The notes beneath the pieces are model-generated. The model saw only the letters and a list, made by a program, of their open reading frames with translations. It did no database searches and was not told where the DNA came from. 64,000 nt of DNA from Bacillus_CJ salitolerans (GTDB taxonomy: Bacteria; Bacillota; Bacilli; Bacillales; SA4): the NCBI RefSeq assembly GCF_042680805.1, contig NZ_JBHUEM010000060.1, forward strand, positions 1-64,000, written 5' to 3'. Below are positions 31,798 to 40,721 of this stretch, piece after piece. Numbering within the stretch: the stretch's first letter is position 1; each line of letters begins with the position of its first letter. Position numbers and translations under genes: made by a program.

Positions 31798-32865
31798 ATG
31801 TCAAATAAGAATATTTCCAAGCTGAAAAAAGAGGTCGCTCCATATGAAAAGACGGATACGAGAAAAAGTATTCTTCAGATTGTTAATACGTTAGGACCAC
31901 TGATCATTTTATGGTATTTGGCATATGAAAGTTTAGCGATTTCTTATTGGTTAACACTTCCTCTATTAGTTTTAACGGCAGGGTTTATGGTAAGAACGTT
32001 TATACTATTCCATGATTGCTGCCACCAATCATTTTTCAAAAGCCGAAAGGCAAACGATATACTTGGTACGATTACAGGTGTTTTAACGCTTGTGCCTTAC
32101 CAACAATGGAAGCATAGCCATTCTGTTCACCATGCTACGAGCAGTAACCTTGATAAGCGAGGAACGGGGGATATGTGGCTTTTAACAGTGGACGAGTATA
32201 TGGAAGCTCCATTATGGACAAAAATTTATTACCGTATTTATCGAAACCCTATTGTGATGTTTGGAATTGGACCTATTGCCGTATTTCTACTTGAATATCG
32301 ATTCAACCGTAAAGGGGCCAAGAAAAAGGAAAGAATCAATACGTATATTACGAACATCTCAATTGTTTCCTTATACGGTTTCCTTTGCTGGCTCGTTGGC
32401 TGGCAAGCTTTTGTATTCATCCAAGGACCAGTTTTCTTCTTATCTGGTTTAATGGGGATTTGGCTATTTTATGTACAGCACCAATTTGAGGATTCATATT
32501 TTGAGCATGAGGACGAGTGGAGCTACGTGCAAGCTGCCGTTGAAGGAAGTTCTTACTACAAGCTTCCAAAAGTGCTGCAGTGGATTACAGGTAATATTGG
32601 TTTTCATCACGTTCACCACTTGGCGCCAAGAGTTCCAAACTATCATTTAGAAAAAGCCCATAATGAAACTCTTCCTCTTCAAAAAGCAACAACGATCACG
32701 CTCGGTACAAGCTTAAAATCGCTTAAATACCGATTATGGGATGAGAAGGAAAAAACATTTATCACCTTTAAAGAGTTGAGAAGCTATCGAAAGCAAAACG
32801 AATCAAAGAAAGAGACTTTACAAGAAAAGGTGACAAGACGAAAACCGAGCTTACAAGGGAAATAA
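31798..32865 (+). CDS. des: Membrane phospholipid acyl-lipid desaturase
   Basis: This 355-residue membrane di-iron desaturase introduces a cis double bond into acyl chains of existing phospholipids (delta-5 in B. subtilis Des), keeping the membrane fluid after cold shock. The three histidine boxes are visible: HDCCHQ (near 73), HSVHHA (near 110) and HHVHHL (near 275), with four or more hydrophobic helices between. TATAGGAGGAACACA precedes the ATG. It is followed by desK (49 bp) and desR (2 bp gap), reproducing the B. subtilis des-desK-desR order; induction by DesR-P through the upstream palindrome is inferred from that system. Confidence 0.95.
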   Translation: MSNKNISKLKKEVAPYEKTDTRKSILQIVNTLGPLIILWYLAYESLAISYWLTLPLLVLTAGFMVRTFILFHDCCHQSFFKSRKANDILGTITGVLTLVPYQQWKHSHSVHHATSSNLDKRGTGDMWLLTVDEYMEAPLWTKIYYRIYRNPIVMFGIGPIAVFLLEYRFNRKGAKKKERINTYITNISIVSLYGFLCWLVGWQAFVFIQGPVFFLSGLMGIWLFYVQHQFEDSYFEHEDEWSYVQAAVEGSSYYKLPKVLQWITGNIGFHHVHHLAPRVPNYHLEKAHNETLPLQKATTITLGTSLKSLKYRLWDEKEKTFITFKELRSYRKQNESKKETLQEKVTRRKPSLQGK

Positions 32866-32914
32866 CCAATAAATCAATTTTTATGATAAAATAGGTGAAA
32901 AAGGAGGGGTGAAG

Positions 32915-34045
32915 GTGAAAAATTGGAGTCAGCTGTTGCGGAAAAATACAGGGCTAAGCCCCTATGTTTGGGTTGTTTTTTACATCCTTCCTTTTTATTT
33001 CATCTTTCACTCTTCTTCAACCTATGAGACGGCCTTCGGTATTGCGATGATTGTCATGTTCTTTATATGCTATGTGCTATCCTTTGTATCAAAAGGATGG
33101 CTTGTTTATTTCTGGACGAGTGTTTTAATCGCCATATCAACTGCCATGAGCTTGTTGTTCGGATATATCTATTTTTCATTATTTTTAGCCTTTTTTATCG
33201 GTAATCTTAAAAACAGGATTGCCTTTTTTATGCTATATATCATCTTATTAATCACGACCTTTGCAACGGTAAACTATGGATTTGTAACAGACAATCGAGT
33301 GATTATCACCCAACTTCCCTTTGTGTTTCTTAGTTTACTAGCTGTTATCCTTTTACCGGTGAGTACGTATAATAAAAACAAAGAGGATATGCTTCAAGGT
33401 CAGCTTGAAGATGCAAATAAACGAATTTCTGAGCTTGTCAAGCTTGAAGAAAGACAGCGAATTGCAAGAGATTTGCATGACACATTAGGACAAAAGCTTT
33501 CTCTTATTGGTTTAAAAAGTGATTTAGCCAGAAAACTCATCACCAAGGATCCGGAACAAGCTAGAATTGAGATTAATGATGTTCAACAAACTGCTCGGAT
33601 TGCATTAAAGGAAGTACGAGAACTGGTTACTAAAATGCGCGGAACGAAACTAGAGGACGAGATCTTCCGCGTGAATCAGATTTTAAAAGCAGCGGGTATA
33701 CAATTTGAGTTGAAGGGCGATACAAAGCTGTCTAATACATCCTTAATTACTGAAAATGTTGTCAGTATGTGCATGAAAGAAGCGGTAACGAACGTCGTGA
33801 AACACAGTCATGCAAAAAAATGTACTATTTCAATAATACCATCTCAGACTGAGCTTGTTGTAAAGGTAGCTGATGATGGAGTGGGTATAACTGGTGCTTT
33901 AACTGACTTAAAAGGGAATGGATTACAAGGAATAAGAGAGCGTCTTGAGTTTGTAAATGGGAGTCTTGACATTGACTCAAGTGAAGGAACAACGATTAGT
34001 ATTACAGTACCCATTACACATAAACAGTCTGAAGCGGAGGTGTAA
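32915..34045 (+). CDS. desK: DesK, membrane thermosensor histidine kinase
   Basis: This 376-residue protein has about five membrane helices in the first 150 residues, a linker coiled coil (DMLQGQLEDANKRISELVKLEERQRIARDLHD), and the HisKA_3 motif RIARDLHDTLGQKLSLIGLKSDLA with phosphoacceptor His188, then an HATPase (KEAVTNVVKHSHAKK, DDGVG, GNGLQGIRERL). DesK acts as a phosphatase when the membrane is fluid and as an autokinase when it thickens in the cold. The GTG at 32915 lies 7 bases after AAGGAGG; the GTG two codons earlier is too close. With this start His188 has exactly the B. subtilis number. Confidence 0.95.
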   Translation: MKNWSQLLRKNTGLSPYVWVVFYILPFYFIFHSSSTYETAFGIAMIVMFFICYVLSFVSKGWLVYFWTSVLIAISTAMSLLFGYIYFSLFLAFFIGNLKNRIAFFMLYIILLITTFATVNYGFVTDNRVIITQLPFVFLSLLAVILLPVSTYNKNKEDMLQGQLEDANKRISELVKLEERQRIARDLHDTLGQKLSLIGLKSDLARKLITKDPEQARIEINDVQQTARIALKEVRELVTKMRGTKLEDEIFRVNQILKAAGIQFELKGDTKLSNTSLITENVVSMCMKEAVTNVVKHSHAKKCTISIIPSQTELVVKVADDGVGITGALTDLKGNGLQGIRERLEFVNGSLDIDSSEGTTISITVPITHKQSEAEV

Positions 34046-34047
34046 GT

Positions 34048-34647
34048 ATGATTCGAATTGTCATTGCAGAGGATCAAAAAATGCTGCTTGGCGCCCTTGC
34101 AGCTCTTATTGACCTTGAAGAAGATATGACGGTCGTAGGAAAGGCTAATAATGGGGTAGATGCAGTTAAACTAGTTCATCAACATCAGCCTGATATTTGT
34201 ATTATGGATATTGAGATGCCAGGAAAGAGCGGCCTTGATGCTGCCGAGGAGTTAAAAGGTTCTGGTTGTAAGGTTGTCATATTAACAACTTTTGCAAGGA
34301 CAGGTTACTTTGAGCGTGCTGTGAAGGCTGGTGTAGATGGGTACATGTTAAAGGACAGTCCGAGTGAAGAGCTTGCAAGCTCTATTCGCAGTGTGATAGC
34401 AGGAAGACGTATTTATGCATCTGAGCTTGTAGATGAAGCGTATAACCAGGAAAATCCATTAACTGACCGGGAAAATGAAGTTCTGCTCCTAATGGCAGAT
34501 GGAAAAAATACGAAAGAGATTGCTAGTCAGTTATATATTACAACCGGGACGGTCCGGAACTATATATCTGTTATTCTTGATAAGTTAGAGGTAACAAATC
34601 GAATTGAAGCCATCAAGAGATTTAAAGAAAAGGGCTGGTTTAGATAA
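34048..34647 (+). CDS. desR: DesR, response regulator activating des
   Basis: This 199-residue NarL/LuxR-type regulator has a receiver domain with acidic pocket Glu8-Asp9, phospho-Asp54 (CIMDIEMPG), Thr near 80 and Lys near 102 (YMLKDSPSEEL). The C-terminal HTH runs from about 137 (LTDRENEVLLLMADGKNTKEIASQLYITTGTVRNYISVILDKL). It is phosphorylated by DesK and activates des at the palindrome near 31660. The gene is translationally coupled to desK, GGAGGTG overlapping the desK stop. Confidence 0.95.
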   Translation: MIRIVIAEDQKMLLGALAALIDLEEDMTVVGKANNGVDAVKLVHQHQPDICIMDIEMPGKSGLDAAEELKGSGCKVVILTTFARTGYFERAVKAGVDGYMLKDSPSEELASSIRSVIAGRRIYASELVDEAYNQENPLTDRENEVLLLMADGKNTKEIASQLYITTGTVRNYISVILDKLEVTNRIEAIKRFKEKGWFR

Positions 34648-34660
34648 GTAGCATAGAAAG

Positions 34661-34691
34661 AGGAGTTGAACAATGTATTCAACTCCTTTTT
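34661..34691. terminator. Bidirectional terminator between desR and the REC-PAS kinase
   Basis: Perfect stem AGGAGTTGAA / TTCAACTCCT with a 7-base loop and TTTT. The convergent kinase gene ends at 34690. Confidence 0.88.
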
Positions 34692-36669
34692 ATGTATGTA
34701 TGAGTTCATCGGAATTTGTAGCTTGAGTAAGTATGGGGAAATCTAAAATAACTGTTGTTCCATTATTTTTATAGCTCTTGATTCGCATTGTCCCCTGATG
34801 ACTTTCTATAATACTTTTACAAACCATGAGACCTAAGCCTGTACCCTTTTCTTTTGTCGTAAAGAACGGTTGTCCGACTTTCGATAGTATGTCCATTGGG
34901 ATTCCGCAGCCTTCATCTTTGATTTCGATAGAGATGTGATCATGAAACTGGGTGAGCTGGATCACAATTTCACCACCACTAGGCATGGCTTCAATGGCAT
35001 TTTTGATAAGATTAATAAAGACTTGTTTCAACTTATTTTCTAGGCCATGAATCATCGATTTTGAATGTTTTTCACAAGCAAATTTAATTTCAATATTATG
35101 TAGATTTGCTTGTGTATTCATCAAAATAATAACTGTATGAAGAAGGTCTGTGATTTCTACTGTTCTGAAATCCTCCTGGTTCGGTTTCGCTAATAATAAG
35201 AGCTCTCCGACAATCGTATTAATACGATCAATCTCTGAAAGCATAATAGGAACATACGGATTGCTCGTCGTTTCATCTTTATGTACCAGTAATTGAGTGA
35301 ATCCTCTTAAACTTGTAAGTGGATTGCGAATTTCATGAGCAATTCCTGCTGCTAGCTCTCCAACGACCGAAAGCTTCTCAGATTGAGAGATGTATTCCTG
35401 TGTCCTCTTTATTTCAGTGATATCCCTAATCACAATATGAACAGCAGGGTTATCAAAATAATCAAATGGAATAAGGGATACCTCTACATCAATAACTTCA
35501 CCATCTAATCGAACAAACTTTTCTTCGACCGTCCCAACTCTTTCCCCTTTTGATATTTTCATCAGTCGATCCTTTACTAAACCGTGATCATCTGGATGGA
35601 CAAAATGAAGTAAATCCTTTGAAAGGATATCATTAGAAGTAGTACCACCAAGCATTTTAATGCCAGTTTCATTAATAAACGACCATTTATTGTTACCGAG
35701 CTCCAATACGACAATAGCAAGAGGTGAGTGATCGACTAACTTACGATATTTTTCTTCACTTATTTGTGCAAACTTTACCATTTCAAGTTTTTCTTGAATC
35801 TCCCGTTGGAGATGCGTATTGATGACCCGAAGTTCTTCTGTTCTTTTTTCAACGAGTTTTTCTAATTGAACAAGCTGATTTTTTCTTTCTGTAATGTCCC
35901 GAATTGAACAGACATATAGATCTTGATCTGCTTCTATAATTTGATTTAATTGAATTTCAACGGGGAAGCTCGTGCCGTTCTTTCGATTAGCTGTCGTTTC
36001 AAACATGAGCTTCAGTGATGAAGCTTGTAATGACTGTGTTTGAAATAAAGGGATCATTTTAGATAGATGATCAAATTCATCTTCCTTATAGCCAAACATC
36101 GTAGTAGCAGCTTGATTGACACTTAATATGTTTCCACTTTTATCCACGGTGCAAATGGTGTCCAAAGACGTTTCACTAATGGCCCTTGCGATAGATTCGC
36201 TCTTTTTGAGCTGTGAATTCGCTCTATCTAATTCAGCAGAACGCCTTAGCAACAGTTCGTTCTTTTTTTGAAGCTCCCATTGACTTATATATATTTTCAC
36301 AAAACCTTCTACTTTACTTTTTAAGATAAAGGGATTAAATGGTTTAAATAAAAAATCAATCGCCCCGGCAGAATACCCACTCAGTGCGTAATCCTGAGTC
36401 TGGGTAAGAGCCGTTATAAAGATAATTGGGATTTGCTGCGACTTTTTTCTTGCACGTATTAATTTGGCGGTTTCAAATCCATCTATGCCTGGCATTTGAA
36501 CGTCCATTAGGATAACAGCGAACTCCCTTATTAACACCCATTTTAGTGCTTCCTCACCAGAATGAGCCTTAATCAATTCATAATCTGATGATTCCAACAC
36601 AGCTTCTAGGGCTTGTAGATTTTCTGGTCTGTCATCCACCATTAATATATTTATTGTTGGCTTCTCCAT
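34690..36669 (-). CDS. REC-PAS-PAS histidine kinase
   Basis: This cytoplasmic protein of 659 residues has an N-terminal receiver (ILMVDDRPENLQ, phospho-Asp56 in LMDVQMPGIDGFE, Lys in FLFKPFNP), PAS at about 165-280, a coiled coil (LVEKRTEELRVINTHLQREIQEKLEM), PAS at about 310-425, HisKA with His near 440 (GIAHEIRNPLTSLRGF) and HATPase (NAIEAMPSGG, DEGCGIP, KGTGLGL). The kinase half closely resembles that of the protein at 9909. A receiver in front of the sensor suggests it is itself the output of the hybrid kinase downstream in the cluster (inferred). AAAGGG precedes the ATG at 36669. It follows cheR by 25 bp. Confidence 0.9.
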   Translation of the reverse strand: MEKPTINILMVDDRPENLQALEAVLESSDYELIKAHSGEEALKWVLIREFAVILMDVQMPGIDGFETAKLIRARKKSQQIPIIFITALTQTQDYALSGYSAGAIDFLFKPFNPFILKSKVEGFVKIYISQWELQKKNELLLRRSAELDRANSQLKKSESIARAISETSLDTICTVDKSGNILSVNQAATTMFGYKEDEFDHLSKMIPLFQTQSLQASSLKLMFETTANRKNGTSFPVEIQLNQIIEADQDLYVCSIRDITERKNQLVQLEKLVEKRTEELRVINTHLQREIQEKLEMVKFAQISEEKYRKLVDHSPLAIVVLELGNNKWSFINETGIKMLGGTTSNDILSKDLLHFVHPDDHGLVKDRLMKISKGERVGTVEEKFVRLDGEVIDVEVSLIPFDYFDNPAVHIVIRDITEIKRTQEYISQSEKLSVVGELAAGIAHEIRNPLTSLRGFTQLLVHKDETTSNPYVPIMLSEIDRINTIVGELLLLAKPNQEDFRTVEITDLLHTVIILMNTQANLHNIEIKFACEKHSKSMIHGLENKLKQVFINLIKNAIEAMPSGGEIVIQLTQFHDHISIEIKDEGCGIPMDILSKVGQPFFTTKEKGTGLGLMVCKSIIESHQGTMRIKSYKNNGTTVILDFPILTQATNSDELIHT

Positions 36670-36694
36670 AAGCACCTCGCCCTTTGGTAAAATC

Positions 36695-37561
36695 TTATTT
36701 TTTTTGATAAATTCTTTCTTTCTTTAATACTTCATTGAAGAGATCTGAACCGTCTGTATAAGATAATCCTTCGCGATTTCCAAGTCCTAAGTAACCATTT
36801 GGTGACAGGCTATCATAAAAGAGTTGGTGGACTCTATTTTGTAGCTCTCGATTAAAATAGATGAGGACATTTCTACAAATAATCACGTGAAATTCGTTAA
36901 ATGACCCATCTGTTACAAGGTTATGCTGGGCAAATGTAATATTATCTGCTAAATAGGAATGAAAACACGCGTATTGCTCGTCTGTTGAGTAGTATTCTGA
37001 AAAAGCATTTTTCCCACCAGAGTTAAAGTAATTACTCGTATAGGTTTGCATTCGATGAAGTGGAAACTTCCGCGTTTGTGCTTTCTTGATGACATTGGCA
37101 TTCATATCCGTTGCGTATATTCTTGTTTTATTATATAAGCCTTCCTCGTGAAGAAGAATGGCCATGGAGTAGGCTTCTTCTCCTGTTGAACAACCTGCAT
37201 GCCATATCCGTATAAACGGAAGGTCTTTTAGTTGAGGAACAATCTTTTCTCGAAATGCCATAAAAAATGAGGGATCTCGAAACATTTCTGTGACATTAAT
37301 AGAAAAATCAGCATATAGCCGATCCATCGTTGCAGGATCATGTAATATTTTTTCTAATAAGGATGAAACCGTTTGTAGTTTTTCAGCTTTAATTCGGTGC
37401 CAAATTCTACGCCTAATGGAGGTAAAAGCATAGTTTCGAAAATCGGCTCCGTATTTCAAATAAATACCATTAAGCAATAAATGAATTTCAATTCTTTCTA
37501 ATTCTGTACATTCTTCAATAGGGGATTGACTATCACTTTTTCTTTCTTTGACTTTATTCAT
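36695..37561 (-). CDS. CheR-type protein-glutamate methyltransferase
   Basis: This 288-residue protein has the CheR N-terminal helical domain and a SAM-binding domain with IRIWHAGCSTGEEAYSMAILL, ATDMNANVIKKAQ and HVIICRNVLIYFN. Classical CheR methylates glutamates of chemoreceptors. Here no chemoreceptor, CheB esterase or CheA adjoins it; the neighbours are a REC-PAS kinase and a large hybrid kinase, so its substrate may be the coiled coil of a kinase. AGGTGAGCGTC precedes the ATG at 37561; the GTG three codons upstream is inside that site. It is likely cotranscribed with the REC-PAS kinase. Confidence 0.9.
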   Translation of the reverse strand: MNKVKERKSDSQSPIEECTELERIEIHLLLNGIYLKYGADFRNYAFTSIRRRIWHRIKAEKLQTVSSLLEKILHDPATMDRLYADFSINVTEMFRDPSFFMAFREKIVPQLKDLPFIRIWHAGCSTGEEAYSMAILLHEEGLYNKTRIYATDMNANVIKKAQTRKFPLHRMQTYTSNYFNSGGKNAFSEYYSTDEQYACFHSYLADNITFAQHNLVTDGSFNEFHVIICRNVLIYFNRELQNRVHQLFYDSLSPNGYLGLGNREGLSYTDGSDLFNEVLKKERIYQKK

Positions 37562-37627
37562 GACGCTCACCTGATAATCGTTAGTGTTTTAGTACTTTTA
37601 ATATGTCAGTTCGCTCTTGAAGTTTAG

Positions 37628-37765
37628 GGCTATAACCCACATCTTACGCTTCCATAAGGTGGGATATACCGATCCCGTAAAGGCAGGACAAAGGCGCACA
37701 GACAAACATCTATGTACCCTATAGACAACCATCTAACAATCAGTGAAAAAACGTCTCACCGATTG
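37628..37765 (-). repeat. Probable degenerate family B remnant
   Basis: Two hairpins in the order expected for an inverted family B copy: ACCCACATCTTA...TAAGGTGGGAT and CAATCAGTG...CACCGATTG. Sequence identity with other copies is low outside CAATCAGTG. It fills the 200-bp gap between cheR and the hybrid kinase. It could equally be an unrelated pair of terminator hairpins. Confidence 0.4.
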
Positions 37766-37771
37766 TATTTT

Positions 37772-40456
37772 TTACTTGTGGGATAACCATACCCTAATAA
37801 TTGAAAATAGTTGTTCTAGATTTACGGGTTTACTGATATAGTCCGTTGCACCGGCATCAATACACTTTTGACGGTCATCTTTCATTGCTTTTGCTGTTAA
37901 AGCGATGATCGGCAAATCAGCGAATTGTTCCATACTTCGTATGGACTTCATGGCTTCATAGCCATCCATTTCTGGCATCATAATATCCATTAAGACAATG
38001 TCAAAATCATTTTGTTCTTGTAGTTTGGCAAGTGCTTCCTTCCCATTTTCTGAGAATGTAACATCCATACCTGCTGCCTCTAAGGAACTTGTTAGGGCAA
38101 AGATATTTCTCATATCATCATCAACAACTAATACTTTCTTTCCATTGAATGAGCCTGGATGATCGTTAGTCGCAGCGATTTCATGGTCTTGGGAGTCAAT
38201 CGAGTCATAAGCCACTTGATCTTGGTTTACGATTTCTTGTTTTGTCATTTCATGTAAGGGTATATAGAGGGTAAAAGTACTACCCTTTCCTTCTGTACTT
38301 TCGACCGTTAAGTCACCATTTAGAAGTGTGGCCAATTCTTTTGATATAGAAAGGCCGAGGCCAGTACCACCGTATTTTCGGCTAGTTGTTCCATCTGCTT
38401 GTCTAAATGCTTCGAAAATATCTAGTTTTTTCGAGGTAGGGATGCCAATCCCTGTGTCAATGACGGAAAATGTAATGAAATCTAACCCATCTTGGTGTTT
38501 TTGGCTTAAGCTGAGGTGAACTTTTCCTTCCTCTGTAAATTTAACAGCATTGGATAAAAGGTTCTTTAAAATTTGATTTAGTCTTTGTTCATCCGTATAG
38601 ATGATGGAAGGTACATGATCTTCTGTTTCATAGGTAAATATTAGCCCTTTTTTTCTTGCAATAGGCCCAAATTGCCGTTCAAGTGACGTGAAAAGGTCAT
38701 CTACATAAATTTCGCCTTCCACGATTTCCATCTTGCCAGACTCTATTTTTGAAAGGTCTAATATATCGTTAATGAGCTGCAATAAATCTGTTCCTGAAGA
38801 ATAAATCGTCGTGACATATTCTAATTGCTTGGAGTTTAAATTCTGGTCTTTGTTTTCTAGTAACATCTGAGCCAGTATGAGTAAACTGTTTAGTGGAGTT
38901 CGTAATTCATGAGACATATTGGCCATGAATTCGGATTTATACTTGGAGCTCATCACGATTTCTTTTGTCTTCTGCTCTAGATTTTCTTTGATTTCCTCTA
39001 ATTCCTTCGTCTTCATTTCGGAACTTTTATACTGAGCCTCGAGTTCATCATTCATCGTACGTAACTCTTCTTGTTGCAATTGAAGCTCTTCAGACTGAGT
39101 CTGAAGTTCCTCATTTAACGTTTGTGATTCCTTCAATAATTCCTCGACCTGTTTATGCCTAAAGATACGATTGAAGATGATCCCTATCATTTCAGTGCTT
39201 TGAAGTAAGAATTCCCGTTCTATACTTGATATCTCTGTAAGAGTGGCGAGCTCTATGACACCGATTGGCTCATTATCTACCAAGATTGGGAGGATGATAA
39301 TATTATTGGCTTTTATTTGTCCGAAACTAGAAGTAATGTTGATATACTCATCAGTGGCAGAATTTAATAAAATGACTTCTTTTGATTTCGCACATTGACC
39401 AACTAAACCTGCACCGAGCCAAATTTTCTCTTCGGCAAAAGCAGAATCTGACTGATTCGCATAAGCATAGGTAGCTGTTCGATCAAGATATTCATTTTCT
39501 CCGTCATTTTGAAGTAAATATAGGACACCGAAACTAGCGCCAATGGAATTGGCAGTCTCCCGAATATAGCGATCGCCTGCTACATGTAAATCATTTACAC
39601 CTTGTGTAAGAACAGATAGTTCCGCAATTTTCGTTTTAATCCAGTTTTGATCTTCTATCTTTACTCGATATTCTTGTTCTATCTTTTCTTGTCTTTCTAG
39701 AGTGGTCGCCAGTTCGTTATATGCCTTTGCTATCTCTCCAATTTCATCGTTTGAAATCACATCTACTTTTAAGTACCCATAATTATCATCTGTTAAAGTT
39801 TTCATGACGTTTTTAACCTTGATTAGACGTCCAGTAATATTACGAGTAACAAAGTATCCCATGATCAGGGCTACAAGGATACCAATCACCATAGCTACAA
39901 TAATATTCCGGATAACATTGTTGTACGAGATTCTAGCATCCTCAATCGTTTCTCTCATCACACCCTCTTGGAAATTAATAAGCTCCTCGACTGCAAAGAT
40001 TAACTGTGCTTGCTCCTCAGATGTAGCCTGTATGAGTGTAGTGTGGACATTATTATTTCCACTACCTAAATTGTCCAGTAGGTTTTCTAGCCTTGACCGG
40101 AAAGTGAAATACTGGTCTTCTAGATTTGTAAGAAGTGTTTGAGCCTGATCGAGTTCTAGTAGCAAGTCCAACTCTCGGATATACTGGTTGATGTTTTGAT
40201 AGATTAATTCAACTGATTGAATATCATCATTTTCTAAATATTCAATGTTGATCGTTCCGATTTCATATCGAATTTGGTTCGCTTTTTCAATTTTATTGTA
40301 GCGGTCATTTACTAGATTATGCATGTTTTCGGTTTGACTACTTAGTGTATTAATAATAATAATCATGACGATTCCCATAACGGCTATGACTAACCCAAAA
40401 CCAGTAAAAAGTATCGTTTTAAAGTTCACCTTCTTCGCTACCTCACTTTCTATCAA
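37772..40456 (-). CDS. Membrane hybrid histidine kinase (HAMP-GAF-HisKA-REC)
   Basis: The 894-residue kinase has TM1 at about 14-37 and an extracellular helical region to about 185, TM2 at about 187-207, HAMP (VTRNITGRLIKVKNVM), a GAF domain (about 285-435, GASFGVLYLLQNDG ... LPILVDNEPIGVIEL), a long Gln/Glu-rich coiled coil (430-510), HisKA with His in FMANMSHELRTPLNSLL, HATPase (NLLSNAVKFTEEG, DTGIGIP, GGTGLGLSI) and a C-terminal receiver (VLVVDDDMRNIFAL, phospho-Asp in IVLMDIMMPEMDGYE). Start is a TTG about 13 bases after GAAGGAA, so the start is uncertain. It lies upstream of cheR and the REC-PAS kinase on the same strand. Confidence 0.9.
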   Translation of the reverse strand: MIESEVAKKVNFKTILFTGFGLVIAVMGIVMIIIINTLSSQTENMHNLVNDRYNKIEKANQIRYEIGTINIEYLENDDIQSVELIYQNINQYIRELDLLLELDQAQTLLTNLEDQYFTFRSRLENLLDNLGSGNNNVHTTLIQATSEEQAQLIFAVEELINFQEGVMRETIEDARISYNNVIRNIIVAMVIGILVALIMGYFVTRNITGRLIKVKNVMKTLTDDNYGYLKVDVISNDEIGEIAKAYNELATTLERQEKIEQEYRVKIEDQNWIKTKIAELSVLTQGVNDLHVAGDRYIRETANSIGASFGVLYLLQNDGENEYLDRTATYAYANQSDSAFAEEKIWLGAGLVGQCAKSKEVILLNSATDEYINITSSFGQIKANNIIILPILVDNEPIGVIELATLTEISSIEREFLLQSTEMIGIIFNRIFRHKQVEELLKESQTLNEELQTQSEELQLQQEELRTMNDELEAQYKSSEMKTKELEEIKENLEQKTKEIVMSSKYKSEFMANMSHELRTPLNSLLILAQMLLENKDQNLNSKQLEYVTTIYSSGTDLLQLINDILDLSKIESGKMEIVEGEIYVDDLFTSLERQFGPIARKKGLIFTYETEDHVPSIIYTDEQRLNQILKNLLSNAVKFTEEGKVHLSLSQKHQDGLDFITFSVIDTGIGIPTSKKLDIFEAFRQADGTTSRKYGGTGLGLSISKELATLLNGDLTVESTEGKGSTFTLYIPLHEMTKQEIVNQDQVAYDSIDSQDHEIAATNDHPGSFNGKKVLVVDDDMRNIFALTSSLEAAGMDVTFSENGKEALAKLQEQNDFDIVLMDIMMPEMDGYEAMKSIRSMEQFADLPIIALTAKAMKDDRQKCIDAGATDYISKPVNLEQLFSIIRVWLSHK

Positions 40457-40721
40457 ACTTTTACTATTTCCTTCTATCTTATATTAATAAAAACATGTTT
40501 TGGTGCGATTTTCAAAATATGCGGTCTATATTGCCGAAAAAATACTATATTTGAATAAATAAATCGAATTCTCGCCTAGGAGTGTGAGAAAAATAGATTG
40601 TTTTGATAACCTTTGTCGTTTGAAAGGATTTGTGCGGGCAAATAGCATATTACTACTGAAAACATCCATAAGATGACATAGTGTGTAAAAAAATCGTGGT
40701 AAAGGCCGGGAGATGATGGAG

